From assembly GCA_002344625.1 (NCBI GenBank), contig DDUE01000005.1, positions 74,719 to 138,718 on the forward strand: DNA of 64,000 nt. The letters are read 5' to 3'. Shown here piece by piece: positions 18,691-26,997 of this stretch. The translations under genes and the position numbers were made by a program. Source of the stretch: Rhodocyclaceae bacterium UBA2346. Lineage in GTDB: Bacteria > Pseudomonadota > Gammaproteobacteria > Burkholderiales > Rhodocyclaceae. Each line of letters starts with the position of its first letter. The first letter of the stretch is position 1. The notes beneath the pieces are model-generated. The model was not told the origin of the DNA. It did not search any database and worked only from the letters and a program-made list of their open reading frames with translations.

Positions 18691-19332
18691 TTACAGCACG
18701 CGGCCCGCAGTGCGCCTTAGTGCGAGTACCGAGCCGAGCTTGAGATCGACATAGGGCGGCTGACCCAGTCCCCGCCCGATCAGCACTGTTTTCATCCCCA
18801 GTCGCTTGGCGGTTCTCAGGTTTTCGGCCGAGTCCTCCACCAGTATGCAGCGCCGCGCTTCGAGCCCCTCGCTGTCGAGCAGGCGGTGAAAGGCTTGCAT
18901 CGATGGCTTGGGGTGGAAGTGAAGCTGTTCGATCCCATAGGTGGCGGCGAAAAGACGTCGAATCCCCATGATGTCCAGCACGGCGTCGACATACGGGCGC
19001 GGGCCGTTCGAGAACACGAGTTTCTTGCCCGGCAGACGCCGGAGCATGGAGCCGAGCGCGCGGTCGAATACCATCATCTCGTGCAGTTTTTCGAAGCGGT
19101 GCGTCTCGGCAAGAAAGTGACGCGGGTTGGTGCCGTGATGGCGAACGAGTCCGAGCAGGGTTGCGCCGTAGCGGCGCCAGTAGTGCATTCTGAGCGCGTT
19201 GGCTTCGTCGTGGCCCAGCGCGAGATGGCGCTCTAGGTAAGCTGTCATCGCCGCATTCAGATGTGGAAAGATATGCGCGCTGGCGTTGTGGAGGGTGTTG
19301 TCGAGATCGAACAGCCAGGTGGGATGGCTCAT
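18691..19332 (-). CDS. HAD-family pyrimidine 5'-nucleotidase-like phosphatase
   Basis: 213 aa. Haloacid dehalogenase fold: nucleophile motif FDLDNTLHNA with Asp 9 and Asp 11, motif II FSNGPRPYVDAVL, a conserved KPS (motif III Lys) and VEDSAENLRTAKRLGMKTVLIG (motif IV). The helical cap from about 17 to 85 and the DLDNTL...HYWRRYG layout fit the pyrimidine 5'-nucleotidase (Sdt1/PPA5-like) subfamily. The substrate is not proven. Its start overlaps the end of bioC by 4 bp, implying translational coupling. Confidence 0.85.
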   Translation of the reverse strand: MSHPTWLFDLDNTLHNASAHIFPHLNAAMTAYLERHLALGHDEANALRMHYWRRYGATLLGLVRHHGTNPRHFLAETHRFEKLHEMMVFDRALGSMLRRLPGKKLVFSNGPRPYVDAVLDIMGIRRLFAATYGIEQLHFHPKPSMQAFHRLLDSEGLEARRCILVEDSAENLRTAKRLGMKTVLIGRGLGQPPYVDLKLGSVLALRRTAGRVL

Positions 19333-20246
19333 GGGCTGTTCCGGGGGCGCGGTGGGCGCTGGGGCTGAAAATGCATGATTGCCCGCCCGTCTTCGAGCTT
19401 GGCCGGGGCTGCCTTCCAGGCATGCCCCTGGATGATCTCGAACGTGATCGGTAGCCGGCCGTCCTTGAACCTGGCCTGCAGTGCCGTGCGTGCAGCGTCC
19501 CAGCGCGACTTGCCGCTCAGTCCGCGTGGCCGGAGCGTGCTTGCGTTGCTCCAGCCGGATCGGCGCAGGTCGGTGAGCAAGGCATCGACATCCGCATAGG
19601 TGAGGGTGATGATCTCCATGTCCATCACCGGGTCGGAGAAGCCGGCCTTGACCAATGCGTCGCCGATGTCGTGCATGTCGATGAAACGGTGAACGTGTGC
19701 GCCGACCCGATCGTCCAGCGCGAACCGCAACTCCTTGAGCGTGTCGGGGCCGAGGGTCGAGAACATCAGCAAGCCGTCTATCGCGAGCGTCCGGTGCATT
19801 TCGCGCAAGGCTGGTAGCGGATCGGTCAGCCAGTTGAGCATGAGGTTGGACCAGATCAGCTCAAACCGGGCATGTGCGAACGGCAGGGCGCGGGCATCGG
19901 CGCAGGTGAGCAGCGGCGCCGGCGCGTTGCTGGTTTTGGGGGCGAGCAGCCGCGCCAGAAACCCTGGCTGCCGGTCGCTCGATTTCAGAAAGCCGCGGGC
20001 GAAGTCGATACCCACGCGCCGCGCTTGCGGATAGCGTTTGCCCAGTGCGTCCAGATCGCCGCCGCCGCCGCAGCCGATGTCGAGAATCCGGGCGGGGGCG
20101 ATGCGAATGTAATCGAGCCGCTCCGACATGCGGCGCGCGATCTCCAGTTCGAGAACCGCCAGCGGGCGTGCGTGCGCTGCGCTGCGGTCGAAACGTCGTC
20201 GCGCCAGCTCGTGATCGAGGGCGTAGTCGCTGCCGCTTGCGCTCAT
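19329..20246 (-). CDS. bioC: Malonyl-ACP O-methyltransferase BioC-like
   Basis: 305 aa SAM-dependent methyltransferase. Motif I LDIGCGGGGDLDAL at about 54-67, a post-I Asp in VGIDFARG, motif II LTCADARALPFAHARFELIWSNLMLNWL and the BioC-like MFSTLGPDTLKELRFAL. BioC methylates malonyl-ACP to start biotin synthesis. Position next to comF, divergent, is a frequent BioC context in betaproteobacteria. NDUFAF5-type arginine hydroxylase relatives share the fold, so the biotin role is probable rather than certain. No other bio genes are in view. Confidence 0.82.
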   Translation of the reverse strand: MSASGSDYALDHELARRRFDRSAAHARPLAVLELEIARRMSERLDYIRIAPARILDIGCGGGGDLDALGKRYPQARRVGIDFARGFLKSSDRQPGFLARLLAPKTSNAPAPLLTCADARALPFAHARFELIWSNLMLNWLTDPLPALREMHRTLAIDGLLMFSTLGPDTLKELRFALDDRVGAHVHRFIDMHDIGDALVKAGFSDPVMDMEIITLTYADVDALLTDLRRSGWSNASTLRPRGLSGKSRWDAARTALQARFKDGRLPITFEIIQGHAWKAAPAKLEDGRAIMHFQPQRPPRPRNSP

Positions 20247-20354
20247 GCTCGGGGTTTCGGGGAGGCCGAAGCGTGTGAGAAATTCGTTGGCATGTTGGAG
20301 AATCCGGGGTGTAATGCGGAATCAGACCGCGCATGTTGGGTATCGGACAGGATC

Positions 20355-21065
20355 TTGTCAAACTCGTTATCGTCGCTGCGTGCCAGCCTTGGTTTCGTCA
20401 TCGACCTGCTTGCGCCGCAAGAGTGTTTCGCGTGCGGATGCGATTCCGGTGGAGCGCTTCTCTGCCCGGCGTGTGCGGCAGAGTTGCCCGTGCTCGGTCC
20501 TGCGTGCCCGGTCTGTGCGCTTCCGGTCCCGGGCGGTGAAGTCTGTGGTGCTTGCCTGAGCGCGCCGCCCGCCTTCGATGCCACCTTCGCGGCGTTTCCA
20601 TATGCCTTTCCGATCGACCGCATGGTGCAGGCGCTCAAGTATCGCTATCGCTTGTCGGTCGTGCCATTCCTGGCCAACGCCTTGCTCGCCTCTGGACCGA
20701 TCGAAGGGGCGGGCGTGGTCTTGCCGATGCCGCTGCATGTCAAGCGCTTGCGCGAGCGCGGCTTCAACCAGGCGGTGGAACTCGCACGTCCGCTCGCACG
20801 GGCGCGCGGCTTGCCACTGGAGCTGGCGCGGGTGGGCAGGGTGCTGGACGTGGCGCCGCAGATGTCTCTTTCGTGGCGTGAGCGCCAGTCGAACATGCGT
20901 GGCGTGTTCGCATGCGCAGGGTCGTTCGACGGCCTGCACGTCCTGGTCGTCGATGACGTGATGACGACCGGTGCGACGTTGCATGCGCTCGCCGCCGTGC
21001 TGAAACAGCATGGCGCGAGTCGTGTCACCAACCTGGTCGTGGCGCGTACGCCGCGAATGAGCTGA
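20355..21065 (+). CDS. comF: ComF family phosphoribosyltransferase-like protein
   Basis: 236 aa from a TTG at 20355 with AGGA 5 nt before it; the frame is open much further upstream but through the antisense of bioC. Four Cys pairs (CFACG, CPAC, CPVC, CGAC) form an N-terminal zinc-binding region, followed by a type I PRTase domain with LPMPLHVKRLRERGFNQA and the PRPP loop VVDDVMTTGATL. ComF/GntX proteins act in DNA uptake and use of DNA as nutrient in several bacteria; the enzyme activity is unclear. It is followed by trmL after 1 bp. Confidence 0.88.
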   Translation: MSNSLSSLRASLGFVIDLLAPQECFACGCDSGGALLCPACAAELPVLGPACPVCALPVPGGEVCGACLSAPPAFDATFAAFPYAFPIDRMVQALKYRYRLSVVPFLANALLASGPIEGAGVVLPMPLHVKRLRERGFNQAVELARPLARARGLPLELARVGRVLDVAPQMSLSWRERQSNMRGVFACAGSFDGLHVLVVDDVMTTGATLHALAAVLKQHGASRVTNLVVARTPRMS

Positions 21066-21066
21066 C

Positions 21067-21531
21067 ATGTTCAACGTTGTCTTGTTGCAGCCCGAAATCC
21101 CCCCCAATACCGGCAACGTCATTCGTTTGGCCGCGAATACCGGCGTTCGCCTGCATCTGGTCAAACCCTTGGGCTTCGACCTGAGTGATCGGCAACTGGC
21201 GCGCGCCGGACTCGATTACCACGATCTTGCCAGCGTTGTCGTGCATGAGGATTGGGCCGCGTGCCAGCGTTTTCTTGGCAAGGCGCGCGTGTTTGCATTT
21301 TCGACGCGTGGGCAGCGGCACTTCGGCCAGGTGGCGTTCGGGGCCGGCGACGCGCTGGTGTTCGGTTCCGAAACCAGCGGACTGCCGCAGGCGTTCCTGG
21401 ATCAACTCGATGCTTCGCAAGTGGTGCGTATTCCGATGCGGGTCTCGAACCGCAGCATGAACCTATCCAACAGCGTGGCCGTGGTGGTTTTCGAGGCGTG
21501 GCGGCAGCATGATTTCGCTGGTGGTTCGTGA
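21067..21531 (+). CDS. trmL: tRNA (cytidine(34)-2'-O)-methyltransferase
   Basis: 154 aa, the usual size. SPOUT methyltransferase that modifies the wobble base of tRNA-Leu isoacceptors. Motif 1 region LQPEIPPNTGNVIRLAANTG, LVFGSETSGLPQ and the knot motif RSMNLSNSVAVVVFEA are typical of TrmL. It starts 1 bp after comF, so the two are cotranscribed. Convergent with gpsA. Confidence 0.96.
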   Translation: MFNVVLLQPEIPPNTGNVIRLAANTGVRLHLVKPLGFDLSDRQLARAGLDYHDLASVVVHEDWAACQRFLGKARVFAFSTRGQRHFGQVAFGAGDALVFGSETSGLPQAFLDQLDASQVVRIPMRVSNRSMNLSNSVAVVVFEAWRQHDFAGGS

Positions 21532-21567
21532 CCTCTCGCAGGGCCGCGGGTGTGCAGGTCGCGGTGC

Positions 21568-22554
21568 CTATTCGACCTTCGGTTCACGCGCCAGCAGTCG
21601 TTCCACCGCTTCGCGTGGGCTGACGCCGCCGGAATGCAGCAGTGCGTCGATGGCTGCGCAGATCGGCATCTCCACGCCGTGAATGGCCGCCAGTCGTACG
21701 GCCTCTCGAGTGGTGGGCACGCCTTCGGCGACATGACCGAGATCGGCAAGTATCGTCGCGAGCGGTTTGCCGGCGGCAAGCGCGAGCCCGACCCGCCGGT
21801 TGCGGGACAGATCCCCGGTACAGGTCAGGATCAGATCGCCCATTCCGGCCAGGCCCATCAGGGTTTCGGCCTGGCCGCCGCGTGCCTTGGCCAAGCGTGC
21901 AGTTTCGGCCAGGCCGCGTGTGATCAATGCGGCGCGCGCATTGAGGCCGAAACCCAGCCCGTCCGACACGCCGGCCGCGATTGCGATGACATTCTTGATC
22001 CCGCCGCCCAGTTCGGCGCCAACCAGATCGGTATTGGCATAGATCCGCAGCCGTGGTTGGTGAAGCACATTCACCCAGTGCCGCGCAAACTCGATGTCGC
22101 GCGCCGCGAGGCTGATGGCGGTGGGAAGTCCCGCTCCGACCTCGGCGGCGAAGCTGGGACCGGTGAGGACGCCGCATGGCGCCGCATCACCGACCTCCTC
22201 GGCCACGATTTCGTGCGGGAGCTTGCCGCTTCCGCTTTCGAGCCCCTTGCATGCCCAGATCAGAGGGGTGCCGGGTGTTGCGTGGTTAAGCGCACGTACG
22301 GTTGATCGAAGCCCGGCCAGTGGGGTGACCACGAGGTGGATCTCGGCCCTGGTCGCCACGGCCTCGAAGTCGGCGCTGACGGCGAGCGATGGTGGAAAGG
22401 CGACGTTTGGCAGATAACGGTCGTTGCACCGGGCGGACTCCAGCTCGGTGATTTGCCGTGCGTCCCGGCCCCACAGGGTGACTTCGTGCTGGCGCGCGAA
22501 CGCGACCGCCAGCGCGGTGCCCCATGCGCCGGCCCCGAATACCCCGATGCGCAT
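21568..22554 (-). CDS. gpsA: Glycerol-3-phosphate dehydrogenase [NAD(P)+]
   Basis: 328 aa. It reduces dihydroxyacetone phosphate to sn-glycerol-3-phosphate for phospholipid synthesis. The nucleotide-binding GVFGAGAWGTALA is at residues 4-16, followed by LWGRDARQ, SFAAEVGAGLPTA, and GGGIKNVIAIAAG with the catalytic Lys; GLAGMGDLILTCTGDLSRNRRVG is a family signature. It is the last gene of a minus-strand run that includes SH3, secB, grxC and rhodanese genes; E. coli has yibN-grxC-secB-gpsA in the same order. Confidence 0.97.
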   Translation of the reverse strand: MRIGVFGAGAWGTALAVAFARQHEVTLWGRDARQITELESARCNDRYLPNVAFPPSLAVSADFEAVATRAEIHLVVTPLAGLRSTVRALNHATPGTPLIWACKGLESGSGKLPHEIVAEEVGDAAPCGVLTGPSFAAEVGAGLPTAISLAARDIEFARHWVNVLHQPRLRIYANTDLVGAELGGGIKNVIAIAAGVSDGLGFGLNARAALITRGLAETARLAKARGGQAETLMGLAGMGDLILTCTGDLSRNRRVGLALAAGKPLATILADLGHVAEGVPTTREAVRLAAIHGVEMPICAAIDALLHSGGVSPREAVERLLAREPKVE

Positions 22555-22559
22555 GGTGC

Positions 22560-23006
22560 TTACAGACCCCAGACTTCGGTCACCCGGACGTAGCCGCTCA
22601 AGCCGTCCTGGTGACCGACCTGCACCCAGCCACTCGCAGGTTCCGAACGCAGTTCGAGTACCGTGTCACGTGCCGCCTCGAACACCGGAGCCGCCGCCGC
22701 CTCGGGGCCTTGGCGCACGGTCGCGCGATCAGCCGAAACCAGCAAGGTGCGGCGAGGACTCAGTGCCGAGCCCTCGATCCAGTTGAGCGTACCCCCGGCA
22801 TCGCGCACCTTGACCCACTTGTCGACCACCACCACGACTTCGACGGGCGTGCCCGTTGCGATGATGAAGAGCCGCTTGCCCGTTTCCGAGGGGGTTTCGT
22901 AGAGGATCGAGGCCTTGCTCACCGAACGGAACTCGATTGCGTGAGCTGCGTTGAGGCCTGCCAGCAGGCCCGTGGCAAGAATGAGCGTGCGCAGAGGTAG
23001 GTTCAT
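22560..23006 (-). CDS. Secreted SH3-domain protein
   Basis: 148 aa. Signal peptide at 1-23 (LLAGLNAAHA). The remainder has two SH3-like repeats: FRSVSKASILYETPSETGKR with a WVKVRDAGGTLNWIEG end, and a second around RATVRQGPEAAA to GWVQVGHQDGLSGYVRV. Such bacterial SH3 modules often bind peptidoglycan. No catalytic domain. It lies 5 bp upstream of gpsA and just after secB, so it interrupts the classic secB-gpsA pair. Confidence 0.85.
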   Translation of the reverse strand: MNLPLRTLILATGLLAGLNAAHAIEFRSVSKASILYETPSETGKRLFIIATGTPVEVVVVVDKWVKVRDAGGTLNWIEGSALSPRRTLLVSADRATVRQGPEAAAAPVFEAARDTVLELRSEPASGWVQVGHQDGLSGYVRVTEVWGL

Positions 23007-23012
23007 GGCGCT

Positions 23013-23480
23013 TTATTGAACCTGGATTTCGCCGCCTTGCTGGGCTGCGCTGGCTTGTTGTTTCTGCGTCTGGTAAAGGCCCTCGAAGTTGACCGGTGCA
23101 AGCACCACCGGCTGAAAGCCGGCGCGCGTGACGGCGTCGGAAACCGCTTCACGCGCGTATGGGAACAGGATGTTGGGGCAGCCGATCATCATCACCGGTT
23201 CGAGATCGCCTTCGGGAATGTTGCGAATCTGGAAAATGCCGGCTTGCGCGACCTCGACCATGAAAAGCGTCCGTTCGTCGGGCAGCTTGGCGCTGACCGT
23301 GATGGTGAGGGTCACCTCGAAGATCCCGTCGTCGACCGGCTTGCCGTCGGTACGCAGTTGCACATTGACTTGGGGATTCTCACGTTCGAGGAAGATCTTG
23401 GGTGCATGCGGGACTTCCAGCGACAAATCCTTGACGTACAGCTTTTCGATCGAGAATACGGGTTGAGCGTTTTCGGCCAT
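23013..23480 (-). CDS. secB: Protein-export chaperone SecB
   Basis: 155 aa. Tetrameric cytosolic chaperone that delivers unfolded preproteins to SecA. Seen: [46 protein letters not shown], and the SecA-binding acidic and C-terminal regions, with [21 protein letters not shown] in between. It is 75 bp downstream of grxC on the same strand. Confidence 0.98.
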   Translation of the reverse strand: MAENAQPVFSIEKLYVKDLSLEVPHAPKIFLERENPQVNVQLRTDGKPVDDGIFEVTLTITVSAKLPDERTLFMVEVAQAGIFQIRNIPEGDLEPVMMIGCPNILFPYAREAVSDAVTRAGFQPVVLAPVNFEGLYQTQKQQASAAQQGGEIQVQ

Positions 23481-23554
23481 TTTTCGTTACCTGGTTGATG
23501 ATTGATTGAAGAGTGTGAAGAGCGAGTCCGCATTGCGGACCAAGGGATCGGGGC

Positions 23555-23827
23555 TCAGGGATTCAAGAGCGCGTCCAGCCTGCCCGCGCGCTCCAGGTCG
23601 TGAAGGTCGTCGCAGCCGCCTACATGCCTGTCGCCGATGAAGATCTGGGGTACGGTGCGCCGTCCGCTCAGCGACACCATTTCGCTGCGCCGCTCAGGAT
23701 GCAGATCCACCCGGATCTTGTCCAGATCATCGACCCCCTTGCTGAGCAGCAACTGTTCTGCGCGTATGCAGTACGGACAAGTGCCGGTCGCATACATCCG
23801 TATCCGCGGCTTTTGCGTCTGACTCAT
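23555..23827 (-). CDS. grxC: Glutaredoxin 3
   Basis: 90 aa from ATG 23827. Dithiol glutaredoxin with CPYC at 17-20, TVPQIFIGDRHVGGCDDL (cis-Pro and GG motif binding glutathione). It reduces disulphides and protein-glutathione mixed disulphides. Its ATG overlaps the end of the rhodanese gene by 4 bp (ATGA), so the two are coupled. Confidence 0.96.
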   Translation of the reverse strand: MSQTQKPRIRMYATGTCPYCIRAEQLLLSKGVDDLDKIRVDLHPERRSEMVSLSGRRTVPQIFIGDRHVGGCDDLHDLERAGRLDALLNP

Positions 23828-24246
23828 TTCGATTTCTTCTTGCGACCGAGCGGTTGCCCGGCTTTTTCCCATTCGAATATGCCGCCGCGCAGGTTGAAGA
23901 GTTTGTCGAAACCGGCCTTGCGCAGCGTGCCGAGGGCAGAGCTCGAGCGGGCGCCAGTGGCACAGCACAGGATCAGCGGCTTGTTCTTGAGCTTTTCGAG
24001 CTCGGTGATGCGGTGCGGCAAGTCCTTGAGGGCGATATTGCGTGCGTTGGGTATGTGGCCCTGCTCGAATTCGCCCTGATCACGCACGTCCACCACCACC
24101 GCGTCTTCACGGTTCATCAGCAGTGTTGCCTCCACCGGCGAAAGCTGGGTCTTGTCGCCGCCCGAGCGGATCAGGTCGACGAGCAACCAGCTCCCCGTGG
24201 CGGCTGCCAGGGCCACCCAATACCAATTTTGCTGAAAAAATTCCAC
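23824..24246 (-). CDS. Membrane-anchored rhodanese-like protein (YibN type)
   Basis: 140 aa. One N-terminal membrane helix at about 8-26, then a single rhodanese domain. The active loop LILCCATGARSSS puts the catalytic Cys at 95 with a preceding Cys 94; CATGAR fits the CxxGxR pattern. VVDVRDQGEFEQGHIPNARNI is the domain start and FNLRGGIFEWEKAGQPL the end. It would move sulfane sulphur at the inner face of the membrane. It lies 34 bp downstream of an ArsR-type regulator and is coupled to grxC. Confidence 0.92.
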   Translation of the reverse strand: MEFFQQNWYWVALAAATGSWLLVDLIRSGGDKTQLSPVEATLLMNREDAVVVDVRDQGEFEQGHIPNARNIALKDLPHRITELEKLKNKPLILCCATGARSSSALGTLRKAGFDKLFNLRGGIFEWEKAGQPLGRKKKSK

Positions 24247-24280
24247 TACTTGCTGCTCCGTTGTGATTGGTAGGTCCGCG

Positions 24281-24616
24281 TCAGCGCGCCTTGTTGGAGG
24301 GGGCGACGCCGCAGAACAGTTCGCGCATCAGTACGATGAGTTGAAGCGTGCGCTGGTCTCCGACACGGTAATAGACGCGGTTTGCATCCTTGCGGGTCTG
24401 GAGGATGCCCTTGTCCCGCAGTATCGCGAGGTGTTGGGAGATGTTGCTTTGCGATGTCCCCACGACCTCGACGATGTCCTGCACGCAGATCTCGCCTTCT
24501 CCGAGCACGCACAGGATCTTCAGGCGCAAGGGGTGGGCGATCGACTTGAGGGCGCGCGCGGCGGTCTCGATTTGCTCGTGCTTGTCGATCAGGTCGATGA
24601 AGGTGTTGTGATCCAC
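24281..24616 (-). CDS. ArsR/SmtB-family regulator with BigR/YgaV-like cysteines
   Basis: 111 aa from a GTG start. Winged-helix repressor: SIAHPLRLKILCVLGEGEICVQDIVE, recognition helix around TSQSNISQHLAILRDKGI, wing RKDANRVYYRVGD. Cysteines are at 36, 44 and 102. Cys 36 in RLKILC and Cys 102 near the C-terminus match in position the two thiols of BigR and YgaV, which form a tetrasulphide or disulphide in response to persulphides. The arsenic motif ELCVCDL is absent. With a rhodanese next door, sulphur sensing is plausible (inference). An AT-rich stretch at 24646-24661 upstream could hold promoter and operator. Confidence 0.87.
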   Translation of the reverse strand: MDHNTFIDLIDKHEQIETAARALKSIAHPLRLKILCVLGEGEICVQDIVEVVGTSQSNISQHLAILRDKGILQTRKDANRVYYRVGDQRTLQLIVLMRELFCGVAPSNKAR

Positions 24617-24783
24617 TTGGGCGCGCCGCTAAGTTAAGGCTAGTGGAGTAGTATAAAATATTGCGGCTCGGTGGAGCGTGAGATTCGTTGTGGCGGTTTT
24701 TGACCCGGTCCTCCGCAGCAGGCGCAACAATGCTTCCCGTCCGGTCGAGCAGTCTCTCATTCACTCTTTGTGTGCGCGAACTC

Positions 24784-25536
24784 ATGTACAAGATCGTTTT
24801 ATTGCGGCATGGCGAATCGACCTGGAACCAGGAAAACCGTTTCACCGGCTGGACCGATGTAGACCTGACCGAACGTGGCGTCGCCGAGGCGCATCGCGCC
24901 GGGCAGCTCCTGAAAGACAAGGGTTTTGTTTTCGATCGGGCCTATACCTCGGTGCTCAAACGCGCCAACAAGACCCTCAACCTGGTGCTCGAGGAACTGA
25001 GTGCGCTATGGCTGCCGGTGGTTCATTCGTGGCGGTTGAACGAGCGCCACTACGGTGCGCTGCAAGGGCTCAACAAGTCTGAAACCGCTGCGAAGTTCGG
25101 CGACGAGCAAGTGCTGATGTGGCGCAGGTCCTACGACACGCCACCGCCGCCCCTGCCCGAGGGAGACGATCGGCTTGCGCTTGATGACCCGCGCTACGCT
25201 GATTTGCCGCATGCGCAGTTTCCGCGCACCGAGTGCCTGAAGGATACGGTAGCCCGCTTCATTCCCTACTGGGAAACCGTGATCGTGCCCGACATCCTGG
25301 CTGGCCGGCGCCTGCTGATCACCGCGCATGGCAACAGCCTGCGCGCGCTCATCAAGTATCTCGACGGCATCTCCGACAGCGATATCGTCGCCTTGAACAT
25401 TCCGACGGCGCAACCGCTGGTCTATGAGCTCGATGCCGATCTCAAGCCGATCCGTAGCTACTATCTGGCCGACGAGAGCACGATCCGGGCGGCGGAAGCC
25501 GAGGTTGCCGCGCAGGCCGCTCGGGCCAAGGCCTGA
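24784..25536 (+). CDS. gpmA: 2,3-bisphosphoglycerate-dependent phosphoglycerate mutase
   Basis: 250 aa from ATG 24784. Interconverts 3- and 2-phosphoglycerate in glycolysis and gluconeogenesis. The phosphohistidine motif [10 protein letters not shown] is at 7-16, the second active-site His is in [12 protein letters not shown], and [31 protein letters not shown] and [12 protein letters not shown] are typical. The long C-terminal tail after QPLVYELD fits dPGM. It lies just before envC, where E. coli has the unrelated Mn-dependent gpmM. Confidence 0.97.
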   Translation: MYKIVLLRHGESTWNQENRFTGWTDVDLTERGVAEAHRAGQLLKDKGFVFDRAYTSVLKRANKTLNLVLEELSALWLPVVHSWRLNERHYGALQGLNKSETAAKFGDEQVLMWRRSYDTPPPPLPEGDDRLALDDPRYADLPHAQFPRTECLKDTVARFIPYWETVIVPDILAGRRLLITAHGNSLRALIKYLDGISDSDIVALNIPTAQPLVYELDADLKPIRSYYLADESTIRAAEAEVAAQAARAKA

Positions 25537-25569
25537 TTTGCGCACACCGCGGGTCTTGGTCGGGGCGCA

Positions 25570-26952
25570 ATGCGGATGAGCCTGCCTCGGAGGGTGTTGC
25601 TGGCGCTCATCGTTGCGGCGGGCGCCGTGCCGGCTTACTCCACCGTCGCGGCGCAGGGCAGCGAAGTCGATAGCAAGCGTGCCGACCTGGATGCGCTCAA
25701 GCGCCGTATCGACGAACTCGACAAGAGCATCGCGGGGGTCGAGGCCAGTCGCAGCGTGGCCGAGCGAGACCGGGTGCGGGCCGAACGCGCCGTATCGGCG
25801 GCGCGCCGGCGCATACGCGATATCGGTGCCGAACTCGCGCGGGTCGAGGCGGAACTGACCGAAAAGGTGGCCGAGCAGGCACGGGTGGCCGGGCGGATCG
25901 CGGTTGGCCGTGCCGAGCTTGGCGAGTGGCTGCGGCGAAACTACATGCATGGCGGCAGCGAAGTCGCGCCATTTCTGGCCGCCCAGGACCCCAATCAGAT
26001 GGCGCGCGATTTGCGCTACTTGGAACACCTGGGGCGGGCACGGCTCGCGCTGATCGACAGCCTGCGGGCCGACTTGCGTAACCAGGAAAACCTGGTCGCA
26101 ACGATCGTGGCCCGAAAAGAGACGCTGAGTGGCCTCGAGGCCACTCAGCGGCAAGAATCGGAGGCGCTCGCGAAAGTACTGACCGAGCGCTCGCGCGTGG
26201 TTGCGGGCCTGAGCGCCGATCTGAAAAAGCAGCGGGCCGAACTTGCGGAATTGCGTGAAGATGAGGAGCAGCTCGGGCGGCTGCTGGTCGTGCTGGCACG
26301 GCAGCAGGCCGAGCGGGAAGCGGCCCGGCGGGCGGAAGAGGCACGTCGGGCGGCAGAGGCGGCGCGGCGTGCCGAGATCGCGCGGCGTGCCGCCGAAGCC
26401 GAGCGGATCGCCGCGCAACAGCGTTCCATGGGTGCGGGCGCCAGCGAGCGAGAGGCCCGGTCGCCGCGTGTCACCGAAACCGAGCAAGCCAGTCGAAGCG
26501 AACCGGTCGTCGGTCAGGTGACACAGGCGGCCGAGCTCGCGCCTACCGGGATCAGCTTCGCCCAGTTGCAGGGGAAGATGCGGTTCCCGGTGCGCGGGGA
26601 ACTGGTAGGGCGTTTCGGCGCTCCTAGGGCGGAAGGCGGAACCCGCTGGCGCGGCGTGTTCATCCGGGCCGGGAGTGGACAGGACGTGCTTGCGGTCGCA
26701 TCCGGCGAGGTGGTGTTCGCGGATTGGCTCAGGGGCTATGGAAATTTGATCATCGTCGATCACGGCAGTGAATACATGACGATCTACGGACACAACGATG
26801 CGCTTCTGCGGGAAGTGGGCGACCGAATCGCCGCAGGGGCCGCCATCGCCAGTGTTGGCGCGAGCGGAAGCGTTCAGGAATCGGGTTTATACTTCGAGAT
26901 TCGGCACCGGGGTCAGCCCGTCGACCCCATGAAGTGGGTTCGCCTAAATTAG
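25570..26952 (+). CDS. envC: Murein hydrolase activator EnvC-like
   Basis: 460 aa. Sec signal at about 1-28, a long charged coiled coil (about 30-290) and a C-terminal LytM/M23 domain (about 330-455). The LytM domain has lost zinc ligands: RWRGVFI replaces the HxGxD stretch and GLYFEIR the HLHFE motif, though YGHND keeps a His. That is the pattern of EnvC/NlpD, which activate amidases at the septum but do not cut peptidoglycan. Ala/Arg-rich repeats (RRAEEARRAAEAARRAEIAR) end the coil. Followed by ctpA, as is usual. Confidence 0.92.
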   Translation: MRMSLPRRVLLALIVAAGAVPAYSTVAAQGSEVDSKRADLDALKRRIDELDKSIAGVEASRSVAERDRVRAERAVSAARRRIRDIGAELARVEAELTEKVAEQARVAGRIAVGRAELGEWLRRNYMHGGSEVAPFLAAQDPNQMARDLRYLEHLGRARLALIDSLRADLRNQENLVATIVARKETLSGLEATQRQESEALAKVLTERSRVVAGLSADLKKQRAELAELREDEEQLGRLLVVLARQQAEREAARRAEEARRAAEAARRAEIARRAAEAERIAAQQRSMGAGASEREARSPRVTETEQASRSEPVVGQVTQAAELAPTGISFAQLQGKMRFPVRGELVGRFGAPRAEGGTRWRGVFIRAGSGQDVLAVASGEVVFADWLRGYGNLIIVDHGSEYMTIYGHNDALLREVGDRIAAGAAIASVGASGSVQESGLYFEIRHRGQPVDPMKWVRLN

Positions 26953-26997
26953 CTGGGCCGGTGTCCTCTCGGCAAAGCGCTTTATTCTGGAGTGGTC

